Source of the DNA: Aspidapion aeneum
Lineage: Eukaryota; Arthropoda; Insecta; Coleoptera; Brentidae
Direction of reading: 5' to 3'
Length of the DNA stretch: 64,000 nt
Assembly: GCA_963576565.1 (NCBI GenBank)
Contig: OY755039.1
Coordinates: 23,019,102-23,083,101 of the forward strand
Each line of letters opens with the position of its first letter. The stretch's first letter is position 1. The notes beneath the pieces are model-generated. The model was not told where the DNA came from. It saw nothing but the letters and a program-made list of their open reading frames with translations, and made no database searches. Positions 9,382 to 20,628 of this stretch are shown in pieces. A program made the translations under genes and the position numbers.

Positions 9382-10936
9382 ATGTCTGTCAAAAAAGCCA
9401 CGCAAAAACGCAAGGGTTTTTTATCTGCGATCACCGAGTGTTATGTGTTGTGTGTCACAGACCGCGGAAAAGGATGAAAAAGCGAGAAACGAGTTTCAAG
9501 TGAGGTATTCCGATTTGGATGAAACCTTCGATAAATGCATGCTGGCACATAATGACGTCATTATGTTGATAGACGACTCGGACGACGAGGAGTTTAAAAC
9601 ACAGGATGCGATCCTTTCAGAAGCTCGTAAATATTTTTATGCGTGTAAGGGGGTTTACTCTAAAATATTTCCGGTTGAGGCCCCAACCCTTTCGGGATCA
9701 TATGTTCGACAAAACGAATCTGAAACTCCAAAACTCAAAGAGTTAGGTATTCCCATATTCCGAGGTGATAAAAAATTATGGCCAAGCTTTTTCGATCTTT
9801 TTAATAACATTATATATCAAAATCAAAGTCTAAGTAACGTCCGAAAACTTCAATATTTATTTTCATATCTCGAGGATGAGCCTTTAAAATTGATATCAGG
9901 GATTAGCTTATCTGATCAAAATTATAAAATTGCCTATGACAAATTAGTCAATAGATATCAAAACAAGCGAGATCTCGCAAATGATGCTTTAAGCTCAATT
10001 ATGAACTCCACCTTAAAAAACGAGTCAGCTAAAGAATTGCGTAATTTAATTGACGCCTTTTCTGAATCCCTAGAAATTTTAAAATCACTTAGCTTTGACG
10101 ATGACAGTTGGGACTTTATTATTTTTTTCATTTTGTTAGAAAAATTGGATATTCCGACGCGTTCAAATTTCGAAATGAGTCACGCCAATACTAATACCGA
10201 AATTCCCACTTTTCAGTCACTTTTTCAATTTCTAGAAAAAAGATGTAAAGTTTTGGAATCACTTCTTCAATCAACAGCACCCAAAAAGGTGCCTATCTGT
10301 CAAAAATCAAATTCTATGCAAAATCAGTCTGGGCAAAAGCCTACCTATCAAAATTCAAATTCTATGCGAAATCAGTTTGGGCAAAAGCCTACCTATAAAT
10401 CATCCAATTCGCCTTTTATAGGACTGGCTGGCACCTCAACTAATTCAAGTACGGGAATAAAATATTTCCGGTGTAATCAAGGTCACGTGCTTTCGAAATG
10501 TCAAACATTTCTTGATCTCTCACCTATCAATCGCCTATCTTTCGTCAAGCAGAAAAAATTATGTCTAGCGTGTTTTCATCCCTTGCATGGTGTAGATACG
10601 TGCAAATCAAAATATTCTTGCAGGACTTGCAATAGTAAAAGGCACCACACTTTAACTCATATCTTAGAAACAAATCAAGAGTCTGGAAGCCAAGATACTA
10701 GTCCTGTCATTCACACACCACCTGTCAATAATCTTCATGTGTCATTAAATGCCTCAGGACCTTCAGGTACCTTCCTTTTATGCACCGCCATAATAGATGT
10801 TATGGACGGTTGCGGAAATTTTCAACCTGTAAGGGCACTGCTTGATTCTGGATCACAGACAGGATTCATCAGTGAAAAGTGTATTCAGCGTCTTAATCTT
10901 CCTAGGCGAAGTTACACCACTGAAATATTCGGATAA
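9382..10936 (+). pseudogene. BEL/Pao 1 gag and protease start (frameshifted)
   Basis: The ATG at 9382 (MSVKKATQKRKGF) is the likely Gag start, by comparison with MTKTGLDKAVQKRT in element 2. Its frame ends at a TGA near 9475. A one-base shift around 9443-9470 leads into the long frame 9443-10936. That frame carries the capsid-like region, including LVNRYQNKRDLA. Two cysteine/histidine knuckles follow: CLACFHPLHGVDTC is CX2CX4HX4C, and CRTCNSKRHHTLTH is CX2CX4HX4H. The retropepsin motif is ALLDSGSQTGFIS with the catalytic D-S-G. The frame ends at a TAA at 10934-10936 caused by a single-base loss. In life it would make the particle protein and protease. Confidence 0.9.
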
Positions 10937-11433
10937 ATCAGATGTCTTCTTTTACTTCCAAAGGGCTCGTTCAATGTCACATTAAGCCACAAGGACAAGT
11001 CACTCCTTTACTTAATTTCGAAGCAATTGTTGTTCCACAACTATGTTCCAATATGCCTACATTCTCTTTGAACGATAATCAGTGGAAACACTTGGAAAAC
11101 CTTAAACTTGCCGACCCATCTTATTTCAAATCTAGACCTGTGGACCTGGTTATTGGTTGCGAGCTATTCGCACAGATATTCAAGGAGGGCAGGGTTCTTG
11201 GACAGGTAGGGCAGCCTTCAGCCCTTGAAACTATCTTTGGCTGGGTCATCATGGGAAAGGTTGACGAAGTAGGTAGTCTTACGGAACGAACCAGTTGTTT
11301 TTTAACGAGTCATTCACCTCCTTTAGAGGTCATTCTCCCTAGGTTTTGGGAAATCGAACATTTGCCTAAAAAAGAAATCTTATCAAAGGAAGAAAAACAG
11401 GCAGAATCAATTTTTACTGCAACCGAGCGGTAG
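10937..11433 (+). pseudogene. BEL/Pao 1 protease end and RT linker (frame 2)
   Basis: After the frameshift near 10934 the polyprotein continues in the next frame with SSFTSKGLVQCHIKPQG. It covers the rest of the protease/DUF1758-like region (PVDLVIGCELFAQIF, TIFGWVIMGK) and the linker with LPRFWEIEHLPKKE. The frame ends at a TAG at 11431-11433. A single missing base near 11428 explains this stop, since the following frame resumes homology at once. The equivalent in element 2 is uninterrupted. Confidence 0.88.
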
Positions 11434-11437
11434 ATTC

Positions 11438-13009
11438 ATGGTAGATCTTCCGTTTAAAGACAAAATAAACCCTGACCTAGGAAATACTTATCCGCAAGCT
11501 TATCGTAGATTTTTACTTCTAGAAAATAGATTAATCAAAAATCCTGATCTGTACACTGCCTATTCAAGTTTCATGCAAGACTATATCGATTCTAATCATA
11601 TGAGTTTAGTTTTATCTAGTCAACCAAAGGTCGACGTATCGTGTTTTTTAGCACATCATTGCGTACTAAAGCCGGAAAGCTTAAGTACAAAATTAAGGGT
11701 AGTCTGGGATTGTTCGGCAGTCACCCCAAAAAATATTAGTCTCAATGACACATTGTTATCTGGACCGAAACTTCAAAAGGATATTGCTTCTTTACTCCTT
11801 ACGTTTCGTCTTAATCCTATTGCCTACATTGCTGACATCAAACAGATGTTCCGTCAAGTCCTTATCCATCCTTATCACCGTCCTTATCAAAGGATATTGT
11901 GGAGGTTTTCTCCACAGGACCCACTTTCAGTGTGGGAACTTTCTACTGTCACTTTTGGCATGACATGCTCACCTTTTCTAGCCATGCGTACCTTAAATGA
12001 GCTGGCAGAGAGAGAAAAGGAACATTTGCCTATGGCTAGTACTGTTCTAAAAACGTCAATCTATATCGACGATATCTTGGGAACTAGCCCTTCGCTTTCT
12101 GAAGCTCTCTCCCTTCAAACAGAACTCAATGATTTGTTGAAGTCGGGAGGATTTGAACTTAAAAAATGGGCAAGCAATTGTCCTGAGTTATTGGCAACAT
12201 TGCCAGAGTCCGATCGTCAAATGCCTCTCTCTTTCGACAAGGAGGAACCCCACTTTATCAAAGTTTTAGGACTTCAATGGCATCCAAAAAACGACATTTT
12301 TTCTTATCAATGCCGAATGAAGGACAAACCCCCAACCAAACGTTCTATTTTATCTATCATAGGGACAATCTTCGATCCCTTAGGTTTTCTTTGTCCCTTG
12401 TTGCTACAAGCAAAATTTATTTTGCAACAGTTGTGGATATCGAAAATAGGCTGGGACGAAGAACCAGATTCTTCTATCATCGACTCTTGGAACAAATTTC
12501 GTTCTGAATTCCCGCTTCTTTCCAATTTTCAATTACCCCGACAAATCAAACTGTCAAAAACCAATACCTATCAAATCATCGGCTTCTGTGACGCTTCAAT
12601 TCGAGGCTACGCAGGCGTCGTATATTTTCGTGTAGAAGAGGAAAACAATATATCTGTTTCTCTCATATCTGCAAAATCTAGGGTCGCGCCTATAAAGTCA
12701 CAAACTTTGGCTAGGCTAGAACTCCTAGGCGCATTTCTTTTAAGCGAATTAATTGACTTCGTTTTATCTAGCTATGAAGGAAAAATAACTTTTACAAATA
12801 TCGTTACTTTCTGCGATTCGCAAGTCGTATTGCACTGGCTTTCATCCCCTCCTAATCGCTGGCAAACCTTTGTTGGAAATCGAGTCAGTAGAATCCAAGA
12901 AATCATTCCCTCAAACTCGTGGCGCTACATTCCTTCTGCTTTGAATGCAGCCGATATTGCGTCACGAGGGGCCACCCCTTCACAGCTCATGTCACATGAC
13001 ATGTGGTGA
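11438..13009 (+). pseudogene. BEL/Pao 1 reverse transcriptase and RNase H (frame 3)
   Basis: This 523-codon frame contains the RT. The first catalytic aspartate is D133 in AYIADIKQMFRQV, and the active-site box is YIDDILG with D211 and D212. LKKWASNCPELL follows. RNase H spans about residues 370-515, with GFCDASIRGYAG, LARLELLGAFLL and FCDSQVVLHWLSS supplying the acidic positions. The frame ends at TGA 13007-13009, where Trp (TGG) is likely in the ancestor, because the same frame continues open with typical sequence. Product if intact: cytoplasmic cDNA synthesis from the element RNA. Confidence 0.92.
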
Positions 13010-13717
13010 AACGCACCGTCGTTTTTGTGGTCTCCCGAAAACGAATGGCCCGATTTTCATAAATCAAAAATGCCGATTGATTTCGGAGATATTAATCTGG
13101 AGGAAAAGCCAAAAGTCTGTTGCAATGCGATAATTGATGTCAACTTCTTAGATCAGCTTCTTATCAAATATTCATCTATATCAAAAACTCAACGTATCAT
13201 TTGTTATGTCCTTCGAATAGTTAACCTTTTTCAAAACCATTCCTATCAAAAACCCACTAAGCCGCAGGACCAAAAAGTTATTTTTGAGAATATTGTTTTT
13301 CCCACCACCGGTGAGATGCAAAGTGCGTTATACCTTCTTATCAAACGCGTTCAAGGTTCTTGTTTTTCTGAGCTTTTTTCCGCGTTATCTAAGGATAAAC
13401 CAATACCGAAACCTTTGCGAAAACTTTCACCTTTTCTTGATGAGAATAATATCATTAGAGTCGGTGGCAGATTAGAAAAATCTGACCTTTCGTCTTATTC
13501 TGCAAAACACCCCGTCTTACTTTCGAGTGAACATCGTTTAACTACTCTTCTTATCGAGTCCGCTCATCGACATTATCTTAATCCGGGGTTTAAAACATTA
13601 CATAATCTGCTTTTACACAATTTTGGATATTATCTGCCAGACGGGCAATTCAAAGAACCATATCCAAGTGCTTGCAATGTTTTAGAATCAACCCTAAACC
13701 CTATAGACCGCCCATAA
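13010..13717 (+). pseudogene. BEL/Pao 1 RNase H to integrase N-terminal zinc region
   Basis: Same frame as the preceding RT segment, reopened after the TGA. It begins APSFLWSPENEWPDF, a linker typical of Pao-type pol after RNase H. It then reaches an HHCC-like region with SAHRHYLNPGFKTLHNLLLH near 13560-13620. The frame is thrown off around 13665-13675, giving an early stop at 13715-13717. The integrase core resumes in another frame at CFRINPKP. Confidence 0.87.
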
Positions 13718-14400
13718 TGAGTTCACTTCCCGCTCATCGAATCAATCAACCTTTTTCGAGTGTAGCTATCGACTTTTGTGGACCTTTCTTTGTGATTCCT
13801 CATCGTTACCGTGGTTGTAAAGCTTTCAAATCGTATGTCTGTGTGTTTGTCTGTACGGCCACACATTGCGTGCATTTGGAATTAACCATGGAACTGTCCA
13901 CCGAAGGGTTCGTAGGTGCATTCCATCGATTCATTTCCAGACGCGGAAGCGTGACGCAATGCTGGTCAGATCAAGGCAGTAATTTTATAGGGTTTCGTAA
14001 CCAATTACTGGATTACGCAAGAAGTGCTGCCACCAGACTTTCTATTCGTTGGCATCTGGGACCTCCTCTCAGTCCACATTTCAATGGCCTGGCAGAAGCT
14101 GGCGTCAAAAGTTTTAAAACTCACTTTGTACGAGTTGTCGGCGACCAGAAGTTGTCTATCATGGAGATGTCCACCCTTACCTGTCGCATAGAAGCCGTAC
14201 TTAATAGTCGCCCTTTATCTCCTGCCTCTTCAGACCCACACGATCTTCAACCTCTTACCCCTGGGCATTTTTTGACACTTAAACCCCTTAATTCAGAAAT
14301 TCCGGAGTCAGATTTGTCCGAGGTTCCCCTAAATCGGCTCTCGAGATGGCAACTAATCCAAAAACTACATAATGATTTTTGGAAACGGTATTCTATATAG
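13672..14400 (+). pseudogene. BEL/Pao 1 integrase catalytic core
   Basis: The rve-type core has the three catalytic acids. D34 is in VAIDFCGPFF, D100 in QCWSDQGSNF and E142 in FNGLAEAGVKS. The leading CFRINPKP supplies the last cysteine of the zinc region. A DUF5641-like C-terminal portion begins with LTPGHFL and RWQLIQKLHNDFWKR. A TAG at 14398-14400 ends the frame where an acidic residue (GAG) is likely in relatives, since the frame continues as YLHTLQQRHKW. If whole, it would join cDNA to chromosomal DNA. Confidence 0.92.
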
Positions 14401-14637
14401 TATTTGCATACGCTACAACAGCGACACAAGTGGGCTGATTCGTCCCCAAATATCAAATTAAATGATTTGGTTATCATAACAAGTGATCACATTCAATCGC
14501 CTTTGAAATGGCCGGTCGGTCGGGTCATCGAACTGCATCCCGGCGGGGACGGTCAGGTGCGTGTTGCGACGGTACAAGCGGTTACCGGTGTTTATAAGCG
14601 GCCAGTTGTAAAACTGTTCCTCTTGCCAAATTAAAAG
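14401..14637 (+). pseudogene. BEL/Pao 1 integrase C-terminal (DUF5641-like) tail
   Basis: In frame with the core after the TAG. It reads YLHTLQQRHKW, then KLNDLVIITSDH, then PLKWPVGRVIELHPG and PVVKLFLLPN before a natural TAA. This is the usual end of BEL/Pao Pol. No envelope frame follows before the polypurine tract and 3' LTR. Confidence 0.88.
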
Positions 14638-14854
14638 TAATTTTAATTTTCTACCTTTTACCGGGTATTACAATAGGTTTTTTTTATTTTTAATTTTTTT
14701 TGAATTTTTTGTTTGTTTGTTTTGCCTTTTTTCGGGATTTCGTTATCTCTAAATAAACTTACGATACTTATCTGTTTTCATTCATTTATATTTATCGGTC
14801 GATTATTTTTCTTATATCTATATCTGTCCGGTTGAGATTCTAAAATTGTGTGTT

Positions 14855-14863
14855 TTGGAGGGC
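14855..14863 (+). promoter_or_regulatory. Polypurine tract of BEL/Pao element 1
   Basis: TTGGAGGGC lies just before the 3' LTR at 14869. A short purine run here is the expected plus-strand primer. Confidence 0.5.
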
Positions 14864-14868
14864 AGTTA

Positions 14869-15342
14869 TGTTAGCTCCCGCTAAATTTCGCGGTTGTTTA
14901 TATATATTTTTAAAACCACACAATTGTATGAAGGACAAGGCGCATTTCGCGTATTTGGACATGCGCACCAACAACCAGTGAGATCCTTGTCGACCGCCTC
15001 GAGAAAATGGCGTGTTAATTTCGTTCTCCAACTATTTCAAATATCTACACCTGAAAGTGCTCGATTTTTGTGTACTGAAGCATAGAACTAGAAACTTCAG
15101 CCCTTCAGCTACGTGGTGACATCATTAGATCCAATCAGGGGCCCCTTAGAAGTGGAGAATTTGGCTGCAAACTGGTGAGTGCCTTTGATTCTGATTACCG
15201 TTGTGTGACACAAATAATTTTACCTATGGACGTTTGATTATTTCGTAATTTCATATCAATATATTTATGTTTGCTCGCGCTTTCATTAATTAAATATTTA
15301 CAGTCCATTGCATTTATCGTTTTTCTTACTGTGGGCATAACA
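14869..15342 (+). repeat. 3' LTR of BEL/Pao element 1
   Basis: The 474-bp LTR is identical in length to the left one and differs from it at four positions by eye. The flanking TGCTG at 15343-15347 repeats 8514-8518. Confidence 0.95.
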
Positions 15343-15810
15343 TGCTGTTTAACAGAGTTTTAACAAATTTCATCTGATTGGAGCAAGAGTAAAATCACGA
15401 AATTATCACGGAAATATTAATTTGAAATACAAACCGGTTCAACAACTATATGATGGTTCATGGTTAGATCATGTAACAATTGTCCTATCTAAAGATTTAA
15501 AGGAAGAAAACGATGAGCAAAAACCACCAAGACAACTGCAAAATCAAACAAGATACAACAATTTCTGAAAATTTAGAAAATTCTGAACTGAATCTTATAC
15601 AAATACCGACTTATCGCATTTTCGGGAAATGAAAGACATTGAATATCTTAGTTTATCTTTACCTGCGATGTGTGAAGCTTCATCCTGTAATGAGCCATGT
15701 GTCTCTACGTGACTATTTATGGTTTTACACCTTGCCGCACTCCTGATTATCAAAACACTGAGCAACCAAATACCGATACAAATCCTGAGAATCGATACGA
15801 AGATCTATAA
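15343..15810 (+). pseudogene. Ty3/Gypsy integrase C-terminal remnant, 3' half
   Basis: Immediately beyond the BEL insertion the old frame resumes as FNKFHLIGARVKSRNYHG. It then reads KYKPVQQLYDGSWLDHVTI, like the C-terminal DNA-binding part of Gypsy integrases (a basic R-x-K-S-R-N-Y block, then a variable strand and W-x-x-H-V). A hydrophilic tail with PRQLQNQTRYNNF ends near 15568. A later frame carries TPDYQNTEQPNTD, another typical Pol-tail piece. With 8356-8518 it brackets the BEL element. It is old and frameshifted. Confidence 0.6.
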
Positions 15811-15829
15811 AATTTAATTTAATATAATA

Positions 15830-16853
15830 GTGGGTTTACACATGCATGAATTTAGTGGCGCCAGTGTTCGCGCCAGTTCTATTTGCACGCCAGTAAAGGT
15901 TTACACTATTGTGCGAAAATTAAAAAGACTGGCACGCCAGTTTCATTTTTAAAGTGTACACGATACGCGATATGTCGGCTGAACTCTCGGAAACCTGCAA
16001 AATAGTAGCTAAACTGTTATTGAAAAAAAAATGAAAGAGATTCAGGAACAGGAACAACGAAAAGGCCGTATCTGCATGGGTTAAAGCATGGATTGCTAGT
16101 CGATCTACTTTGGGTGCTTCCGAAAAACTTTTAGGAGAACTTGCAGCAGAAGATCCTGCGAGCTATAAAAACCATTTTCAAATGACAAAGCAACATTTTG
16201 ATATTCTTCTAGAGTTTCTCTTATTTAAACAACATTCTTTAAAATTCGGTCTGCTACTTTAAACCATGGTACTTTTGGGGTGTATACTTCATTTGCACCG
16301 GCTCCGGAACGTTGGCTTTTTTTAATTTTTGCCAATTCCAAGGCATATGTGTTTCTTATGGATCATATTTTTGCTTTTACTTCTGCAACTTCAATAGTCA
16401 TTATTTTACTAATTTTTTGGGAAGCATTATCTCGACTATCCTTTTTTTATACGAACTACTGTGTACATCCCATAAACAAGGAAAACATTCATAGCCTTCA
16501 AGAAACTGTATGGTCAGTTCTGCTGACCACTTTTTTTAGCCATATTAAGCTATAAAAACAAAAATAAACAAAATTTTTAAGCTCAAACACAATCAAAATA
16601 AAAAATAATATAAAATAATGAACTTAAAACTGGGGAGCCGACGTGCAAGCACTTGTTTACACATGAAAATTTTCCTTTTCTGCGCGCATGCGTCACCACT
16701 GGCGCCAGCAAATTTGGTCAGCTGCAGACTTTTTTGATACATGCATGCAAAAAAATAACTTGTGTGCAAGTCGGTGTTTACACTTGCAAATTTAACTTAC
16801 TGGCGCGCCAATTTTTATTGGCGCCAGCAAATCCATGCATGTGTAAACTCTCC
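15830..16853 (+). mobile_element. PIF/Harbinger transposon relic
   Basis: The left end carries GTTTACACATGCATGAATTT. The right end, on the other strand, reads GTTTACACATGCATGGATTT. Both go on to a GGCGCCAG motif. Several internal GGCGCCAG and GCGCGCCA copies lie near each end. A Harbinger-type N-terminal transposase segment lies inside. A 3-bp target duplication is not clear (ATA left, TTA right). At about 1 kb the element is internally deleted. Confidence 0.75.
16068..16262 (+). pseudogene. PIF/Harbinger transposase N-terminal fragment
   Basis: The frame reads VKAWIASRSTLGASEKLLGE. It then reads LAAEDPASYKNHFQMTKQHFD and runs into a stop. A W-I-x-x-R-x-x-x-G-x-x-x-x-L-L-x-E-L block followed by a D-x-x-x-Y-x-N-x-x-x-M block is the usual N-terminus of insect Harbinger transposases. 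The DDE core is absent, so it is a non-functional stub inside the element's inverted repeats. Confidence 0.75.
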
Positions 16854-17391
16854 TTAAAATAAACTGTATAATATAGTATATGAAATTTAGACTTATTGAC
16901 TAATGCACACACAAATAAATATTTTAAAGTTAGTAAAATATCTTCAATTGAATATTGAAAAAAATTGTTTTAGGGTTTTTTTCCGACTTTTCTTATTTAG
17001 CAAGTACCCTTTCAGTTTTTTTAATAATCAAATCGTTATCAACAAACCTAAATGAATGGATCCATCCATCCTAGCTAGCCTATTACCACACTTCAAGTGA
17101 AGCCATGCTATATCAGCCTTAAAAACAGTTCTTTGTAAATATCTCAGAAAATAAAGCTCCTACAAATTTTATATTTTATATGTTCTACTATATTTCGAAA
17201 ACCGCAGATTGATGCGATGCTCCGTTAAAAAGTTAGCATTCTTAAAATTTTTTAATTGTCAAAAAACTGTTATTAGCATTAATGGATTTTGACCAATATC
17301 TAATCAGCTCGTTAGAGTGTCGAACACTATTTTATCTGAAAATTTTATGAAAATCGGTACAACGGTTAAGGAGCTATCGTGTTACGGACTG

Positions 17392-17435
<44 letters not shown>

Positions 17436-18084
17436 AGACATCACGACGATATTGCTAAGAAAGGTCAAAATACACCCAAATAACACATTTTCAGCGTTAT
17501 ACTAACAAAACAGTTTTTCGTCTTCTCGTCAAAAATAATACCTTCTCTAGCCATTGCTGCGCGGGCCAGGAAAGTTAAAAAAAAAATAATTAAAAAAATT
17601 AAAATAAATGTCTTTTTTAAATCAACCTATACAGTAGAAACTTGTTGAATATTGTATGGACCAGTCACCTTTTAAAAATATAAATGGACAACGGATCTCA
17701 CATCTTAAAAACGAAAGCTAGTTAAGGAAACTGGGTATTTTTTTTAATAACCAGGACTATACGAGTTTTTTTAAAACGTAAAAATTTAGGTCGGTACCTT
17801 TAGAAGGAACTTGGTGAACTAGTGACCTTAGTTTCAGGTGGCTGTTTTCTATGATTGAAACCAAAATATAAATAAAACGCACATTTATCAATTCTGTCGA
17901 CTTCCCTTTATTTTGAGAACAATTCAAAACCCGCAAAAATTTTGTAATTTCTTTGAAAACATTTATACTGAGCTGTGTAGACACAAATATAACTTTTTAC
18001 TTCGTTTCAGTAGCGCATTCAGGATTTCTGGGAGGGAGGGCCAAGAATGCAGCAAGAGCCTAAAGAAATGATTTCTTAGCTATT
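16854..18084. other. Unassigned spacer with an AC microsatellite
   Basis: No gene is seen. An (AC)n run lies at 17396-17433. It is preceded by ATGAAAATCGGTACAACGGT and followed by CAGACATCACGACG, a layout seen in non-autonomous insect repeats with a microsatellite core. The rest is AT-rich and unassigned. Confidence 0.5.
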
Positions 18085-18235
18085 TTAACCCTTTCGGACC
18101 TGATGGGTCATACATGTCCCAAAAATTTTTTGTCTCTGTAAATCCGACTTTTTTCTATTTAAGAAAAAAATATCTTGTATAATTTTTGTAGGTGTATGGA
18201 AGGTAGAAGTATAATTATCCATCAAATTAATTTTA

Positions 18236-20375
18236 AGTAAGTAAGTAAGTAAGTAAGACGTTTATTATTCTTCTCAACAGTTTTACACATATAGTACATT
18301 ATATAGAAAAATATTACAAGCTAGAGTTGAGGGAATAATGCGCTGGTTTGCAGCATCTTAACCTAGAAGGTCAAGCGCTGTTGGAGCGCTTAGTTTTTAC
18401 ATTTCTTATAAGCCCTTAACACTAAAGATTCTTAACACTAGGGTGAATTAAATGACAAAACTAAACTAATAATTTTAGAGAAATGTGGGGGGGGGGGAAC
18501 GAAAAGAAAAAATAATAATATTAAGAAAAAGAAGAAATGCTAAGCGGGTTGAGCAAATATTAATAAATAATTAATATTCATTTTTATAATTGATTTGGCA
18601 AAAGGTGACTGGTAATAGCTTTTCTTGCTAATTTTTTAAAGGTAGTGATGGATTGTGTTAGGTCAAAAATTTTTAAATGTTGGTTAACGGATACCATAAG
18701 AAAAACTTTTCTTAAAAATTTGTTTATTATGCTTTGGTATTTCTAACAGGTTTCTATGGCGATAGTTGCGATTATGAATTTGATTGCGGCGGATCGCTTT
18801 GTTGCTAAGATAGGAGGGTTTTTTATTTTTTAGAATTTTAAAGTAAAAACAAAGTGAGTGAAAGGTGCGACGATCGAACATATTTAGCCAGCCCAGGTCA
18901 ACTAGTTTATGATAAATTCTCTGTCTACGTCTTATACCGAATATAAACCGAACACAAGAGTTCTGAACTTTCTGGACTCGTTTTTTTGTGATACAATCAA
19001 GAAAAGGGCCATAAACCGGATCGGAAAAATTAAAAAAGATAAGACAAGAGAATCACACAAGAGTTTTTTAGTTTTTTGGCATAAGTAGTGCCTATGCGGA
19101 TATATAGACTTTAATACAGAGTAGGCTTTCTGAAGGCAAGCATTAATGTGGTTGGTGAATTTTAATTTTTCGTCAAAGATCAAACCAAGCTTTCTGGCGG
19201 TACTCTTGTATTCGATAGGAGAGTCTCCGATCATAAGCTGTACAGTCTGTTTTAGGTTTTCTCGTACCTCATCAGTACGGAAAACCATGGCTACACTTTT
19301 ACTTGGGTTTATTTTAAGAAGATGATCATTTGATGCTGACAATATATTTCTAAGATCGGTATTGATTTTGGCTTGTGCTGTCAATGCCTGAGATGGTTTA
19401 AAAGAAAATTTTAATTGCACGTCGTCACAGTATAAATAACCTTTGCAGTGTTCAAGATTTTTTACTATGTTTACGGTATAGACACTGAACAGAAGGGGAC
19501 CAAGAATGCTACCTTGGGGACAACCTGAGGTCACATTAACCGGCTCCGATCTTTTGTCTTCAAGAACCACTCTCTGTTTTTTATCGGTAAAATATGATTT
19601 TATGAATTGACATGCGGAGTTATCAAAGCCTATGTATTTCAAGATAGCGGGTAGAGTTGTAGGATTTACCATCTCAAAGGCTTTGGAGTAGTCTAGTAAA
19701 ACGAGAACCGAGGCTTCTCCCTTGTCTAATGAACTAATAATGTCATCAGTTACATCAGCAAGGGCTGTTGCGCAACTGTCACCAGAACGAAATCCAGATT
19801 GTCTAGCGGGTAAAATGTCGTACTTGTCCAGAAATTTACGCATCTGTAGTTCCATTGTCTTTTCGAGAATTTTAGAGAGAGTGGGTAAAATTGAAATTGA
19901 ACGCAGTTGGCTAAACTCAGTAGGTTTTTTAATTTTTGGAATGGGCAAGAGATTTGCGAATTTCCAATGACATGGAAAGTAGGATTGACGGATGCAGCAG
20001 TTCACTATATGCAATATAAATTGAATTACAAAAGGGCAGCATAGGTGAATAAGTGTTATATTTAAATTATCAGTGCCTATGGCTTTACTTTTAGCTTTCA
20101 GTATAATGCTAGTAATGAGCTCCTTTGAGACCTCTTCGAATCTAAATTGTTGTTCCGTGTTTAGAGAATTATTATTATAGAAATTTATTAGATTATCAGA
20201 TGGGATATTATTACTAGCTGCGAGAGAAGAAAAAAATTGGCTCAATTCGTCAACAATTTTCAAATTAGCTGGAATAGATTTGTACTGTTTATTAATGATA
20301 TTCATTTTATTCAACTCTTTTCATTTATCTTTATCGCTACATGTTTGAAATTTGTTACAAAGATAAATTTTCTTC
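18236..20375 (-). mobile_element. 5'-truncated LINE (CR1/Jockey-like) with TTAC-repeat tail
   Basis: Read on the minus strand, a reverse transcriptase is followed by a short 3' UTR. This ends in AATAATAAACGTC and about five CTTA/TTAC tandem units at 18236-18256. Short-repeat tails rather than poly(A) are common in CR1-like clades. No endonuclease or ORF1 is present upstream, so the copy is 5'-truncated near 20375. It interrupts the piggyBac element, so it arrived later. A target duplication was not found. Confidence 0.85.
18684..20314 (-). pseudogene. LINE reverse transcriptase, one frameshift
   Basis: The minus frame 20314-18932 holds a 460-residue RT. It includes FRSISIL-like QLRSISILPTLSKILEK, ARQSGFRSGDSC, LLDYSKAFEMVNP (first catalytic Asp), SGCPQGSILGPLLF and the active-site box LYCDDVQLKF, where Cys replaces the usual Ala of YADD. 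A one-base shift in an A/T run near 19024-19036 moves the C-terminus into another frame. That frame stays open through RFIFGIRRRQRIYHKL and MFDRRTFHSLCFY to 18684. The product would prime cDNA from its own RNA at nicked DNA, but this copy lacks an endonuclease and is dead. Confidence 0.9.
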
Positions 20376-20628
20376 TCTCCTAAGAACACCTTGTTTGTGA
20401 GATATAAAACGGGACATATATGTCCCAGTAGTAGAGCAACCTGGGACTTACTTATCCCACTAGTATACCAAAACGAGAACAATTAAATACAACAAATCAA
20501 GTTTTTATTATTTATTCAAAAAAAGAAAAAATCATAGTAAGATTCTAAGTATAAAGAACGGAAAAACATTTAGTACACAACGGGATATTGCAGGCAGAAC
20601 AAATTAATTTTGTTCTTGTTTCAACTTA

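Larger units (their letters stand above)
8519..15342 (+). mobile_element. BEL/Pao LTR retrotransposon 1, complete but coding-dead
   Basis: This is a 6824-bp element with two 474-bp LTRs (8519-8992 and 14869-15342). The 5-bp target duplication TGCTG is exact at 8514-8518 and 15343-15347. LTRs run TG...CA. A primer-binding-like site follows the left LTR and a purine tract precedes the right one. The domain order is gag with zinc knuckles, DSG protease, RT (YIDD), RNase H, HHCC and DDE integrase, which is BEL/Pao order. No envelope gene is present. By eye the LTRs differ at four positions, about 0.8 percent, so the insertion is recent. The coding region nevertheless has four single-base frameshifts and two nonsense codons. 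It sits inside an older Gypsy remnant. Confidence 0.97.

Noticed and set aside
16280..16555. 91-codon ORF inside the PIF/Harbinger relic
   Set aside because: The composition is hydrophobic and AT-driven. It does not match Harbinger DDE or Myb-like proteins.
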